Positions 35,952 through 47,139 of a stretch of 64,000 nucleotides of DNA are shown one piece after another; position 1 is the first letter of the stretch, and every line of letters begins with the position of its first letter. The position numbers and the translations under genes are program-made. The notes beneath the pieces are model-generated. The model was not told where the DNA came from, did no database searches, and saw only the letters and a list, made by a program, of their open reading frames with translations. This stretch comes from Dryococelus australis. Its lineage: Eukaryota; Arthropoda; Insecta; Phasmatodea; Phasmatidae. The stretch lies in assembly GCA_029891345.1 (NCBI GenBank), contig CM057006.1, positions 43,685,056 through 43,749,055 of the forward strand, given 5' to 3'.

Positions 35952-37399
35952 TGTACATTGTGGCGAAATATGATCACATATCAGCTTCAAATTGTTCTGC
36001 GTCAGTCATAAAAAGTTGGGAACTCCCTTGCGTATTCGGCTCTTTCCTGAGCTAATGTTATATGTCACCACACATGCACGAAAAAAAACTTTACTACACA
36101 CTGACACAGTAAAATTACGAACTTTTTTTTAGTGTAAGGCTCGAGTCCAGCACCGGGGCCTAACTCAATTCGCGTGGTTCGGAGCCCATTATAATCAGAA
36201 ATTCCCACCACTGTTAACTTCTGTGCAAAACCTTACGCCGTGAATCCCAAACTTTGCTTCAGATTGCAGCTGTTTGCTAAATTCTAACGTCCCCTTTAAT
36301 TTGTGATTTCGCAGTAACGGGAGCAAATAATTTTACATCTCCTCAGACGGCATCTCTATGAAATACAGATCGAACTGTCATCTGGATTCACACTGGTTTG
36401 CTGACCTGATGCATAAACGTGTGATCAAACTTTATATTCCGTCAGAACAGCAGCAAGTATGTTTAACTGTACACACGATTTGCTTCACTCACCAAGTTAT
36501 TTCCTATAACCTGACTTACTAAGCCGACGTGAAACGTCACATTATTCTAGGTGCCGAAAGTCGCCGCGGGACTTAATAATTTTCACTTTCGGTATGAAAG
36601 GATTGTGATAAACTCGTCTTAGTTGGACTTGAACTGATCGTTACTGCTCGGCGGGGCCCCGAAGGCTCTGTTTGCACAGCAGCAACCGTATTGCTTGATT
36701 TGCACGGACGTTCTGTTAGCGCGCTAACATGCCAGCAGTGTAAGTATGAACAGTATTGGTGTAATAATGGACGATTTATAGAATAACGTGTCATGTGGTA
36801 GCCCAACAACTGTAACCGCTGTGGTATTCTGATCGCCATGAACTGCAGCGTGCATGTTCGTAGCTCTTGATCACGGGGATACTGAACGTGCACGTTGGCG
36901 TGTGTGGTATCATGTTTCCTTGGAACGAGCAGTTTTACACAGGCATTTGCTGACAAACAGCCACTTACGGCCCGGGAAATTTCCACGCCGACTTCTGGGA
37001 ATCTGCAGGCCAACACCATGCGGACTACGAACCGCGCGAATTCTTGTTCGCCATTGCTTTAGCCAGAATTGTGCTTGTTGCTTTCCTAATCTCGAATTAT
37101 TGCGAGGATATAAAGTGGTACATACCCCAGTGAAGTTGTGCACCATCTTTCGATCCCCCCCCCCCCAAATTCTTCGCGCAAAGAAATAACCATGGATACA
37201 CCAGAGAAATATTTTACGATACTAATAGTTGATAAAAGATTCACTCGTCACACAGCTGAAAATAGGACTTAATGTGAAATTGATCGTTTTGGAAAACTTT
37301 CACGATGTAGAACTCCTTCGTTGACGCACAGCAAAGTAGACACTTAATTCGGGTGCAGTTCGTAACCCGGAGCGAAAACTCAGCATCACAGGTATTCTC
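35952..37399. other. Unique sequence, no supported gene
   Basis: Open frames at 36573-37189 overlap on both strands without domains. C run near 37157-37166. Nothing else recognised. Confidence 0.3.
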
Positions 37400-38200
37400 G
37401 CGCACCAACACACGTTATCGTCTGGAGGTCCGCCGTCTTCTCGCGCCAACCAAGTTCCCCGTCGTCATCACCCGCGCTCGCTCCATACTTCTTTACATTC
37501 CATAAGTTTTTCAATTCCATATGAGAAAGTAAGGAAGTACGGAACTCGCGGCCAGGCCGGCTGTCTTCTCCAGGGGCGGCAGCCGAGGAGTCTTCTTCTT
37601 CCGTGGAGTCTCAGCGCGGTCGTCGGCGGCGGCGGCAGCAGCAGCAGCAGCAGCTTCCCCGCGCGCGCGTGCGGGGGTAGCTCGCGTCTCGCGCCCCGAA
37701 CATCTTCTGGACAGCCGGCGAAGACGAGGCCCAAGGAAGGGCCTGTACGGGGCTCTCGCCCGTCGTGGGACCCCGCCCCTCCCGTGCGGCCCCCCACCCC
37801 TCTCCCCCACCCCGGGGGCCCCGCTAAAAATGGATCCGGGGCTCGACGATTGGCTGCCGGGGTATAGGCTTACCCCCTCGCCAGCAGCCAAATTTGTCAT
37901 TTCCTAAAATAACAAGTGAGCGGCGGCCGACGGGGCTGGAGGCTGTGCGTCGTACCCCGTTAGGAGGAGGTTGTAAAGAGGGGAGGGGGAGCGGCCCCCG
38001 GCTTACCTTCCACCACACGCCGAGCCGACGAGGAACTCCTCCCTGGGGGGCACGTGGTGCGCCTGCAAGACAGGCAACCCGCGCTTCAAGCCACGGTAGG
38101 GGAGTTTTGCTCGTCGCGCAGCCGAGCAATACTTTATCTACGCGATGAACCACAATGGTCGGACACGCTTTTGTCATCACACACCACACCAGTGCCATTT
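37400..38200. promoter_or_regulatory. CpG-rich block, candidate CpG-island-like regulatory region
   Basis: This is the most CpG-dense segment of the window (many CGCG, GCGCGCGCG and CGGCGG strings). It holds GGC and CAG triplets at 37624-37654. It does not match any repeat family seen here. A plus-strand frame around ATG 37829 is closed by TAA 37906-37908, and the following ACAAGTGAGC resembles a splice donor. Coding frames on both strands are alanine/proline-rich from the triplets. A first exon or promoter of a neighbouring gene is possible but not shown. Confidence 0.3.
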
Positions 38201-38554
38201 CTGGGTAATGCCAGGGGCGTACTTTCCATGTTAATTCCCTCTTTCTTTCGACATTTGGCTTCCTTTCGGAACCACGTGATTTCCCACCCGTTCGATTTTA
38301 CTCTAATACATCTACACCATGGCAATCTGAGGTAACAGTGAGGTGCGGTTATTCTGCCATCCACCCAGTTCCCCATACTTCCCGGAATCGATTCTACTTG
38401 TTATCCGTAACACAGCGGCACTATTTATAGTCTGTTCGCTGTACGACGTGTTAGGGTGCGTTATAAATATGTCGTATCTCACAGGCGTTCTATACTTATG
38501 TTAATAATAAAGTACAGTGTTTCCATTAAAATTGAATTTTTACTTATATTTACG
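38201..38554. other. Unique sequence, no gene
   Basis: No recognisable feature. Confidence 0.3.
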
Positions 38555-38826
38555 GATAGCAAAATTTCGCGAGTTAGTTTCAGGACAAGATAGACGTCAA
38601 ACACGTGCACACTGAAGTCACCATTTCAATTGGATCACATTTCATTAGACACGCCCTGGACAACTCTGATACTAATAGCAGACTTGTAAGGAAAACAACT
38701 AGCTGCCAAGTGTGTAGTAATACTGGCTGCTGTGTGGGTCAACAGCCAATGAACAAACACGTGAGTCTCCACAGGACTGTGGAGTCTAGCCAGCAGGTCA
38801 TCGAACTCGCGAAATTTTCCTATCCC
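38555..38826. mobile_element. Family G hAT-type MITE (copy 3)
   Basis: AAAATTTCGCGAGTTAGTTT with AGGACAAGATAGACG at the left and ACTCGCGAAATTTTCC at the right form the inverted termini. Interior GGGTCAACAGCCAATGAACA and GGACTGTGGAGTCTAGCC match copies 1 and 4. Confidence 0.65.
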
Positions 38827-38844
38827 TACTTGTATTTTATTCAT

Positions 38845-38992
38845 AAATTACAATATATCATTTATAGCTAACATAAATAGAGATAGAGGAAATAGGCGTG
38901 TTAGTAATGCCTAGTAAGGAATAGTTATTATGCTTTACAATAGAACTTTAGCAGGGCTTCAGAAAAGTTGGAAGTAACCGTGAATGGACTAT
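38845..38992 (-). mobile_element. Family D MITE, partial (copy 6)
   Basis: GGCGTGTTAGTAATGCCTAG and the terminus GTAACCGTGAATGGACTATA match D in reverse orientation. It supplies the unoccupied TA site corresponding to the insertion in D copy 4. The 3' half is lost. Confidence 0.7.
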
Positions 38993-39084
38993 ACTTAACT
39001 AATTAATATACAACCTGAAACTTCGCGAGTTCATTTAAGGACAAGTCAAACTTCATCCGCATTGTTACACTTTCTTAATAGGAG

Positions 39085-39576
39085 TGTAGTTCATACAGTT
39101 CATGAAGGGAAGTCGGGGGACAATTAATTGAGCAAAACTAATTAATTCAGGAAGATTTTTACTTATTCAACTTACAATATTTACAGCGTGATGTGACTAG
39201 TGGGTTAGGGATCGAGGTAGGTGTGAAGGACAACCTGTTAAGGGGAGGACAAGGATATAAGGGGTTCCGGACTCGCTTTCTCACCCTAGTGTGAAGACAC
39301 TTGATCTCAATCGCCGCTCGGAGTCCGCCGTCCAGGGAGGACCGACGCCGACTGACACACAGGCCCTTAGCCGCCGTGTCCACCACACTTCTCGTTCACC
39401 CCACCTCCGATATCCTTGATACCTATTGGTTCTCCCTTGTAGCCTGGGAGGGGTTACTGCCGTTAAATGTTAATGAAATTGCCGCAGCCCCACTGCGTCA
39501 GCCAGACCCTGATACTCTACGTACTTCTCTAGATTATTACATTTTCAGTCGCTAGTCCCCCGTTGTTAGTGAACAT
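39085..39576. mobile_element. Unclassified insert in family G, LTR-like boundaries
   Basis: Bounded by TGTAGTTCATAC and TTAGTGAACA (TG...CA). Nearer the ends CGGGGGAC (39115) and GTCCCCCG (39556) are inverted. A TATA-like GGATATAAGG lies at about 39251. There is no coding capacity and no verified target duplication. It may be a solo LTR or another MITE. Confidence 0.3.
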
Positions 39577-39767
39577 TGTTTTAATAACAGCCGTTGGCTG
39601 CATTCCTGCCATACCTGGCCTCGTTTCTTGTGTTGTGATCGTAACAGCATTTCGCTTCTATTGGAGCACAGAACCGATTTCCCATACTACCTGGTCAGTG
39701 GTTGAACTGGTGCAACAGCCAATGAACACCTAACCGATATTAATGTACACAAAGGACTGTGGAGTCT

Positions 39768-39969
39768 TAGTGAGTGAAGAGTGAATACATTTGAACGGCT
39801 CTTAACATTGAGGACATCGAGGTCTTGAGAGCCGGTGAGGGTGACTGATATGAGCATGGAGCAGCGGCAGATTGAAAGGGCGGGGGAAACGGGAGATCCC
39901 CGAGAAGATCCGCCAATCAACGGCATTGGTGGGAGGCGAGCAGGCTAACCGCTCAGCCACCGTGGCCCC
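39768..39969 (-). mobile_element. SINE type 1 (copy 4), internally deleted
   Basis: The minus strand begins GGGGGCCACGGTGGCTGAGC with A box TGGCTGAGCGG, then jumps from CCCACCAATG to the CGTTGATTGGCGGATC body, losing the B-box segment. Flanks CTGTGGAGTCT (39757-39767) and CTGTGGGGTCT (39970-39980) are an 11-bp target duplication with one mismatch. Confidence 0.85.
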
Positions 39970-40021
39970 CTGTGGGGTCTAGCCTGTTTCTGAATTGATT
40001 CGCGGAATTACAGGGTTTCTA

Positions 40022-40231
40022 CTAATTAACTTCTATTCTACTTCCGAATTCAACCTCTCCGTGTTGACGTCAGTCTCCTTTAGTCATGAATCTTGTCTAA
40101 ATTGTTCCGTTTCCTTTGCTGTTGTGTTCCTTATTAATTATCGGGTCGCCATCTGTATTGTCTTGAGTATATTCAGAGTGGGAGGAGTGGGGATCAAGCT
40201 TTAACAATACTGATGAAGATGGGTACCAAGT
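40022..40231. other. Unique sequence, no gene
   Basis: No recognisable feature. Confidence 0.3.
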
Positions 40232-40455
40232 GAGGTGGCATGTGTTTAAACTTTGGAATCAAGTTCGTGAGGATCTGGGTTCGAATCCCTACCCGCCACC
40301 TCTGATTTCGGTTTCCCGTGGTTTCCCGAAATCAACCCCTTATGGGGATGCTGGGACGATTCTTTACTACAATTCACTGTCGATTCTTTTCCCCGTTCCT
40401 TTTTCTCTGCGGATCTGGGTCCGTCTCTAGTTACCTCGTTGTCGACGAAACGGCA
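40232..40455 (+). mobile_element. SINE type 2, tRNA-derived
   Basis: A tRNA-like head ends in a clear B box, GGTTCGAATCC (40280-40290), closed by ACCCGCCACC pairing with GAGGTGGCATG at the start. The body TTTCCCGTGGTTTCCCGAAA, GGGGATGCTGGGACG and end CGTCTCTAGTTACCTCGTTG then TCGACGAAACG resemble a SINE type I recall from other insect genomes. Unrelated in body to SINE type 1. Short tandem repeats follow. Confidence 0.75.
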
Positions 40456-40456
40456 A

Positions 40457-40528
40457 GCCGTACCTACCTATCTACCCGAGCTCTAGTTTAAAGCCCTACC
40501 TACCTATCCACCCAAGCTCTAGTTTAAG
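40457..40528. repeat. Two tandem 36-bp units after SINE type 2
   Basis: Units start GCCGTACCTACC and GCCCTACCTACC and end CTCTAGTTTAAA or CTCTAGTTTAAG; they differ at a few bases. They may be the SINE tail or a local duplication. Confidence 0.8.
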
Positions 40529-40957
40529 GCTCGTACCCAATTGAAAAGTTCAACATTTTACTTTACGTTTGATTTCCGACATGTAGTTTCTTATGGAACT
40601 TGACACAATAGAACTGTCAAAAGTTGAAATTTCAAGTCGAAGTCAAGCAGCCATTTTACCGAAGATCTAACAGAGGTTATGTGGAAAATGTGTTATTTTA
40701 CTGTAGAGCGATTTTAATCTCGGTTTATTAAACAAAGCTCGTCTTAAATTAAATAAATGGCAAACGATTATAATGTAAAGAGGAAATATATTAATTTACA
40801 TTTTTGAAGAAAGTAAACAAGTGAGTTTTTGTTTTGATATAAACTTTTTTTTTTTTTTGGAAAGGTACATAAAAAGTATTCCTGGATAATATGATGATGA
40901 TTTACATAGCAAGATACACATTTTTACGAAGCTCGCAGAAGCGATGTTTCATTGCTT
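40529..40957. other. AT-rich unique sequence, no gene
   Basis: T run at about 40848-40858. No recognisable feature. Confidence 0.3.
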
Positions 40958-41131
40958 GAACTCTTGACTTCATAAAAGTGTATTGTGTATTGGTGGTTTC
41001 GTCAAAGTAAATAAAATGTAAAGTCAAATGTTAAAGTTACACAATAAAAAAACTTTAACATTTGACTTTAAATTTTATTTACTTTGACGAAACCACCAAT
41101 ACACAATACACTTTTATGAAGTCAAGAGTTC
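40958..41131. repeat. Long hairpin: 81-bp arms, 12-base loop, one mismatch
   Basis: The left arm (40958-41038) begins GAACTCTTGACTTCATAAAA and ends CAAATGTTAAAGTT. The right arm (41051-41131) is its reverse complement with a single difference (ATGTAAAG against ATTTAAAG). The loop is ACACAATAAAAA. There is no frame through it and no matching target duplication (left flank CATTGCTT, right flank TGACAGAA). Confidence 0.95.
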
Positions 41132-41272
41132 TGACAGAAAATCGTATTTGCAGCACATTTATCTACCGAGATGTGCGCGTGTATTTTAAGTGTTGCTAAA
41201 TGTCACATACGACTGATGCTACTTTTAAATGTTTTGAACGAACAGGTCTTCGTGGCGTGGATAACCATAAGG

Positions 41273-41697
41273 CGCGGTCTACAATGACACGTATGCGGAT
41301 ACGTATAACGTACGGATACACGTGAGAAAGCTCGGCAACTCCCAACTCTTGCGTGCCCGTGAATCCGTGTAGCCAGTAGGAATCGAGTATTTAGTTTGTC
41401 GATATTCGATCTCGTGGCCATTGTGGTATACACGGCATCATGTGCTTCGATTTGTTAAGGCGCTTATCATTTTTTGTTTTAATAAATTTAAACGTCGTAA
41501 AAATGTACAAGATGAGATGTGTATATTACGAAACCTATATCAGTAATTTGCAACTGTTAAGTATTTTTTATTTAGTAAGTTGTGAGAGTGTACGTATCTT
41601 CGTATTCTAGAGTGGTTAAAATTCATCCCGGGGCTTCGGCTAGTTCCGCTTGCATTTCTGCGCCCGTTTTCTTACGTATACGTGCATTGTAGCCACG
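41273..41697. mobile_element. Inverted-repeat element N
   Basis: GTCTACAATGACACGTATGC at the left is mirrored by TACGTGCATTGTAGCCAC at the right. The interior (about 400 bp) has no transposase. Only one copy was noticed. Confidence 0.45.
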
Positions 41698-41856
41698 GGA
41701 CTAACTGCCGCAGAAACGATCATTTTCCTGTTACAGTGGCTGAGTAAGCTTCATGTAGGCTCGGCCAAACTCGGCTCTGTTCGTCTCCGAAACCTGAAGC
41801 TATAGGAAATACGAAGACTTTCCGTTTTTTTATTTTTTATTTACGCACTTAATTCC

Positions 41857-42404
41857 GGCCGTGTCCGAAATGAAAAAAAAATCGTTATTTAGTAATTTTC
41901 GCTTCGTAAATTTCAATTCGGACGTTGTCGACAGTCACTTGTTTAGCACTCGCGGTTACACATTTTTACATTAACAGTGGAACTTATATTCATCTAAATT
42001 TAATGCTTAAAACGGACGTAATATTTCTGCAATCATCACTGGAATGGTGTGAATACGTTAATAAATAAGAAAATATATATAAAATAAATATTATATTAGG
42101 CAATAACGAATTTTAAAAAAATGTTTTGAAATATATAAACTAAGCACAACACTTACTTGCTTTTTAAAATATGTCTAGTGTATTTTATGAAGTTATTTGT
42201 TTAAAAAAAAATACTTGCGTATCCGCGCATGTATTTTGAAGGTAAAAACCAACATGGAGCTGTTTTTGCCAGTTTGTATTTTTGCTAACATCCACTAGAT
42301 ATAAAACACGAAATACGAAATTTCCAAATACGTTCACGATTTTGTATACAAAATCGTATCACGTGACCATTTTGTCGCCATAAGCTGCCGTTTCGGACAA
42401 GGCC
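41857..42404. mobile_element. Inverted-repeat element M
   Basis: GGCCGTGTCCGAAA at the left and TTTCGGACAAGGCC at the right match at 13 of 14 positions. Inside, TACAAAATCGTATCACGTGA and an AT-rich middle; no open frame of note. About 548 bp. Confidence 0.55.
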
Positions 42405-42532
42405 TCTGTTTTTCATCATTCCGGATTACGTTTCCGTATATCTACGGTACATTACCTTAAAAATTTCCGAAAATGTAGGGAAATTTTTAACGGTGTACAA
42501 TACACGCCTGCAAAGATCTTGTAGCTTCTCAA

Positions 42533-42742
42533 CCTATAGACAATTCCGGTAAAGTAAGCACTTTATAAAGTCCTCTAATTTGGAATAATAGTCAATTAAC
42601 ATATTTTATTTTAGTTTTAGACGTTAAACTTCGAGTGCGGTTAAATACACACACTGTGTTTATTACTTGCATACCAATATTTATTTAAAAAGGTGGTTAT
42701 AGGATAACAAATTGCTCACTTTACCATGAACATCCTATAACT
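42533..42742 (+). mobile_element. Family B MITE (copy 3)
   Basis: Left ACAATTCCGGTAAAGTAAGC, right CTCACTTTACCATGAACATC. Interior TTTGGAATAATAGTCAATTA, GAGTGCGGTTAAATAC and ACTGTGTTTATTACTTGCAT. About 210 bp. It shows the uninterrupted form of the copy split at 27620. Confidence 0.7.
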
Positions 42743-42937
42743 TGCAAAACGTTCGCGTCAGGAATTTGCGCTGATGTGACGTAAGTACAAGCATGTATGC
42801 TCCGGACCATACGCAGTTCATGCGCAAGATTTGCCAAAGATCGAATGACGTACAATGTATACAATTTTTCTAGTAATCTTCCTAAACGGGAATGGAAGTT
42901 TTAAACCTATGTATAAATTGTATGTAAATCCTGCCAT

Positions 42938-43335
42938 ATATAGCCTGATGACTGTAAAATGACCACCTTTCAAAGCTCTGCTTAAGATCAACTTGTATAC
43001 ACGTTGTGTATTATTCCGCCTTATGTGAAATTAACATTGCCATGGGCCTCATCACTTTATTCATGCATCGGCCAAATGAGACTGTGAAATTATTAAGAAA
43101 GTAAATCCTTTACAAGTATGCTGATTTTTACACTTTAATGCATAAAAAAAAACAGAAAGGGAAAGAAATAATTTTAAGTTATCACAAATGGTTACCTAAC
43201 ACTTTATATTCGACATTAAGATATGGAAATATTTTCCATCCTTCGTTACCAACTTTACTGGGGGGTTATGATATGTCACCAAGTGCGCCCATTATAATAT
43301 ATGCAGGCAGGGGCAGTGACTTTTTTCTACGGTTC
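42938..43335 (-). mobile_element. Family A MITE (copy 7), one end lost
   Basis: Starts TATAGCCTGATGACTGTAAA. Interior CTTTATTCATGCATCGGCCA and GTTACCAACTTTACTGGGGG. Breaks off after GGGGCAGTGACTTTTTTCTA without the second terminus. Confidence 0.7.
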
Positions 43336-44635
43336 TCAGCAAATGCATGTCCTGGGAATACGACTTTTCTCCAGAAAAAAAAAAAAAAAAAAAAAAAAAA
43401 AACTATATCTAAGCTCCGTACTGTTTCGTTTTTTACAATATTAAGTTTATTAAAAAATAGTGAAAATTGTCATAAATAGCATTTTCAGAGCCTTTCCTGT
43501 GCAGTTTCCTTGATAGGTAGGGGAAAAATAAAACCATACAACCCTTAACTTGGTCTGTGAGCTTATCGCGTGTAATAAAGTCCCACTGTTCTACAGATCT
43601 CATTTACGCAGGAAAGCGTGACAGCAGAACAGAACAGAACATATTACAATGGCATCAGTACCCAGCCGAAGGCCATAACTGGTCTCAGTTACTTGCATTT
43701 AAAATAAATTTATGAAATAGGCGAAATATAAGATTTGTCGCGTGATAACAAAAAAAAAGTTTTTTTTTTTTTTTTTTTTTTTTTTTTCCGTTCTAATTTT
43801 AAAATGTCAAAAGGTAAAATTCCTCTGCCTCCATCCTTGAACCCTCGCCACGCCATCCTCTCCGGAGAAAGAGGGGCCGACTGTGGTTGTTGTTTTGTGA
43901 AGTGTCCGTCGTGTGTTTGATGTCTGTGTTGTGTATGTGTCAGTGTAATGTTGTTGGTGTAGGTGTTGTATGGTGTAAGTGTTGTTTCCTCAGTTTATTC
44001 GTTCTTGTATATATATATGTATTATTGATGTCTGTGTGGGTAGTTGGACATCAATATACGGAATATTATTGTTTGTTTTGATACGTGATGTATTATTTGT
44101 GAGGACACAAGAGGAACATTTAGTAATTTAATTTCTAAAATTATACTAATAGTAATTATTATTCATACTCTATCAACTATCTAGATTGGTAGGTTTTCTT
44201 TGATAAGTGACAACATTTCAATAAGGAAAATATTTCTAGAAACCACTGCCGGGTTAATATTACTACAGGAATAGATAGATTAACAGTTTTGAAGGATTAC
44301 TACGGTGGACTTGGAAATTTGGGGGTACCGGATCCGAGATTCGCCTGGGCGCTTGTCTAATTATTAACAAAAAAAAAAAAAAAAAATTTGTTATTTGAAC
44401 AGCTTGACAGCGTGACAGCAGAAGCATTGCACGCGGGTTCTGCAACTTGCTCGTAAGAGCGACGGGGCGCTGGTCGCGCGTGTTGTCTTCGCCCGTATCG
44501 CTGTGCCTCGAAAGCGAATGGAAAAATAGTCCCGGGACCTTGTTGTGACGTCACGTCCGACTGAGAAAAAAGAACGCCGTGCTGCGCAGCTTTGTGCCGG
44601 TCTGTGCAGATGTTGACGATGAACTGAGCGATTTT
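43336..44635. other. Unique sequence with long A and T runs, no gene
   Basis: A run of about 27 bases at 43375-43402 and a T run at about 43759-43787. Open frames are short and dominated by the homopolymers. No repeat family noticed. Confidence 0.35.
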
Positions 44636-45462
44636 TGGAAGCCCTGCTTAAGATCTGTTGGTATCTACACTGCGTATTATTCCACCACATTTAAAAATTA
44701 ATATTGCCGTGGGCATGGTCGCTTTATTCATGCGTCTGTCAAGGGGAACAATGAAATTATTAGAAAACTATATATTTTCCAAATGACTTCTATACATAGT
44801 AGGTATTAAACGAAGTCGCCCGGCCGCGTGTGTCTGTGTATTCGGTTAAGGCTTCTAAACTACTTGATGGATTTTGATGCTGTTTCGACCATCATTTAGA
44901 GAATTTATTGAAGAAAGTTTATGTATGTAATACATTAATCTTTAATGTAAGTATAGTAGAGAAATGTCGAAGTTTCCTAATCAAGTAGGAAAAATCCGCT
45001 TTTCGGGCGCTAAACCATAAGAGATGCACCAAATTAATGTACTACAGAATTGCAGATCCTAAAAAGGTCTACAAAAATGCTGTGACAGGAATAAGGATAA
45101 CCCACAGTAACAATTTTTGTCTTTTTAAAAATAGGGGTTCACTTACGAAGACTATGTGAACCGCACAGTATCAATCCTGCGTTAGTTACCTTAAGTATTC
45201 AGTGTATATACTTGCTGTAAACCTAAACAACGCCATATTTGTGAAATCGCAACCCGAGCGAGGTCGTGGCAGGTCGCTAGTATTCTGATACTGATATATG
45301 TGAATAGAAAAACAGAAAGTAGAAGACAATATTTCAGTATACACAAATGTTTACTTAAATGATAGCCAGTGTGCCCATCAAAATATATGAGTAGATTGGG
45401 GCAGCGACATTTCTCAAAGGTTGATTCAAAAAGTGCTCACATTACCGCGAACAGCCGGTAAT
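44636..45462 (-). mobile_element. Family A MITE (copy 8) split by a Helitron-like insert
   Basis: Left part GGAAGCCCTGCTTAAGATCT, GGTCGCTTTATTCATGCGTC; right part GAAAAACAGAAAGTAGAAGA, TGTGCCCATCAAAATATATG, TTACCGCGAACAGCCGGTA. Together they make one A copy with about 490 bp inserted. Confidence 0.7.
44800..45285 (+). mobile_element. Helitron-like non-autonomous element in A
   Basis: The 3' end ACCCGAGCGAGGTCGTGGCA followed by GGTCGCTAGT ends in CTAGT (CTRRT), and the GCGA...TCGC pair just upstream could form a short hairpin. The 5' start could not be fixed and lacks an obvious TC. No Rep/helicase. The 3' motif resembles insect Helitron ends. Confidence 0.45.
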
Positions 45463-45541
45463 AAGAGCAACTTTTCCTGCAGCGGAAGAGATGCTGCAAC
45501 GTCGTGTGGCGGCGTACGACACGAAGCTTGTCGACGCAGCC

Positions 45542-46122
45542 CAGTGTTGCTAGATAGAGGAAATCAAATTATGGTACAATGCACCTTAAAATTCTGGTAT
45601 TTTCCAAAGAATTCTGGTACTGCAATATAAAAAGGAACCAAATCATTCCCCCTCCCCCCCACTTTTTTCCAGGAAAACAGTTGTTGCAATTTTTAGTCCC
45701 AAATAAAATTTGTGTAATTTTTAACAAAAGTTATTTTATTATATTGGCTTGTTATTAGTTATAATATTCAGGTGCCCAGGGCTTACTTACCGGTATTCAA
45801 CTAAAAAACGCGAAAATAATTTTAATTTTTTTTTGATTGCCATATAGGCCTAATTTGATTTAACACTATGTAGGTAATGCTACAAACTACAAGTACAATA
45901 TAACATAAAATAATTTTAAGCTGTTGTGATTTACAATTACGTTTATTTTAGGTTACAAAATAATTTAAACATACAGATCCTTTTGTAACATCAGTAAATT
46001 TTAGCCAATTTTCGGGATCAACAAAAATTCTGGTGTATATGCATACCAGAATGAGAAAAATCTGGTATCAAGATAGAAAACCTCGTACAAATACCAGAAT
46101 TATGGTACGCCTGGCAACACTG
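45542..46122. mobile_element. hAT-like element with CAGTGTTGC termini
   Basis: CAGTGTTGCTAG at the left and CTGGCAACACTG at the right are inverted (11 of 12). CAGTGTTGCCA is a common hAT end. Subterminal TTCTGGTA / TACCAGAA motifs recur at least five times near the ends. No transposase frame; the 8-bp flanks do not match. Confidence 0.6.
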
Positions 46123-46490
46123 TTGTTCAGAAAAGGCATACAGGATGGAGGAGAGTGGGTTGCAAGGGGGGGGGAGGACTATAATTAGCATCCCCCCGTA
46201 TCCGCGTGTATAATCTTACGCCGAGGTTCTCCCTAGAAGTGACCGACCAGGCTTGTGATGCGAGGCACCCGGTACAGGCTCCTTGCCCCCCCCCCCTTTT
46301 TTTTTTTCACCATACCAAACTCTTTTCCGCTCCGGCACCCCCACGTGTCTTCGGAGGGGTGGGGGCCCGCTGCCACGTGACTTGCAGTCAGCTGTGTGCG
46401 TACACTGTGCTGCCAAAGCTTTGATCCCAAACAGCTCTTTTGAAAATCCTGCCTGTTGGCTGAACACGAACTCTCAGCAATCGTTATGTG
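46123..46490. other. Unique sequence with G and C runs, no gene
   Basis: Runs near 46168-46177 and 46289-46297. Open frames on both strands overlap and contain no domain. Confidence 0.35.
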
Positions 46491-46492
46491 TA

Positions 46493-46883
46493 AAGGCTGT
46501 TCACGATAAAGTGAGTACTTTTGAAATGAACCTTATAAAAAGTCACTGCCCCTGCCTGCATATATTTTTATTGGTGCACTGAGTGACATTCGCCCAATAA
46601 AGTTTGTAACGATGGATGCAAAGTAGTTCCATATCTTAACGTCGAATAAAAAGTGTTAGGTAACCGTTTGTGACGACTTAAATTATTTATTTCGCTTCAT
46701 TGTTTAATGCATCGGAATATAAAAATGAGCAGATTTGTATAATATTTACTTTTCTAATAATTTCACAGTTTAACTTGACCGACGCATGAATAAAGTGATG
46801 AGGCTCATGACAATGTCAATTTTACATAAGGCGAAATACTACATATCGTGCATATAAGTGCTCATTTTACAGTTAACAGCCTG
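46493..46883 (+). mobile_element. Family A MITE (copy 9), shortened
   Basis: Left AAGGCTGTTCACGATAAAGT, right CATTTTACAGTTAACAGCCTG. The segment with GATCTTAAGCAGGGC near the right end is deleted. Confidence 0.8.
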
Positions 46884-46885
46884 TA

Positions 46886-47139
46886 CCAGGTTTTCTCTAT
46901 TTTCTACGTTAAGAAACAACATAACTGCAATAATAATAAATCAAATATAAAATTACAACGTAACTAAGTATAATCTTCCTCTTTTATTATTCGCGTAGCT
47001 TAAAATTGTAATTAAAATTGACGTCTTCGGAACACTGCGAATCTAACGGCGAGAAATTTCCCTATGCCAAACTCTCCCATGGGAAAACTCGTTCTGTTCC
47101 TAACCTGAGTAGAATTAACCTTAAGTTTAGAAAATTACA
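46886..47139. other. AT-rich sequence, no gene
   Basis: No recognisable feature. Confidence 0.3.

Larger units (their letters stand above)
39011..40021 (+). mobile_element. Family G MITE (copy 4) carrying two insertions
   Basis: Left part ACCTGAAACTTCGCGAGTTC with AAGGACAAGTC; middle part CATACTACCTGGTCAGTGGT and GCAACAGCCAATGAACACC; right part TCTAGCCTGTTTCTGAATTG and TTCGCGGAATTACAGGG. The three pieces follow the order of intact G copies. They are separated by an unclassified insert (about 39085-39576) and a minus-strand SINE (39768-39969). Confidence 0.65.

Noticed and set aside
37468..38198. Alanine- and leucine-rich frames of 109-129 residues (minus strand)
   Set aside because: The poly-Ala, poly-Leu and poly-Pro stretches come from GGC/CAG triplets read in different frames. 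Nothing else in them is recognisable.
43735..43920. Frame with a poly-phenylalanine start
   Set aside because: Produced by the T run at about 43759-43787; no other protein-like feature.
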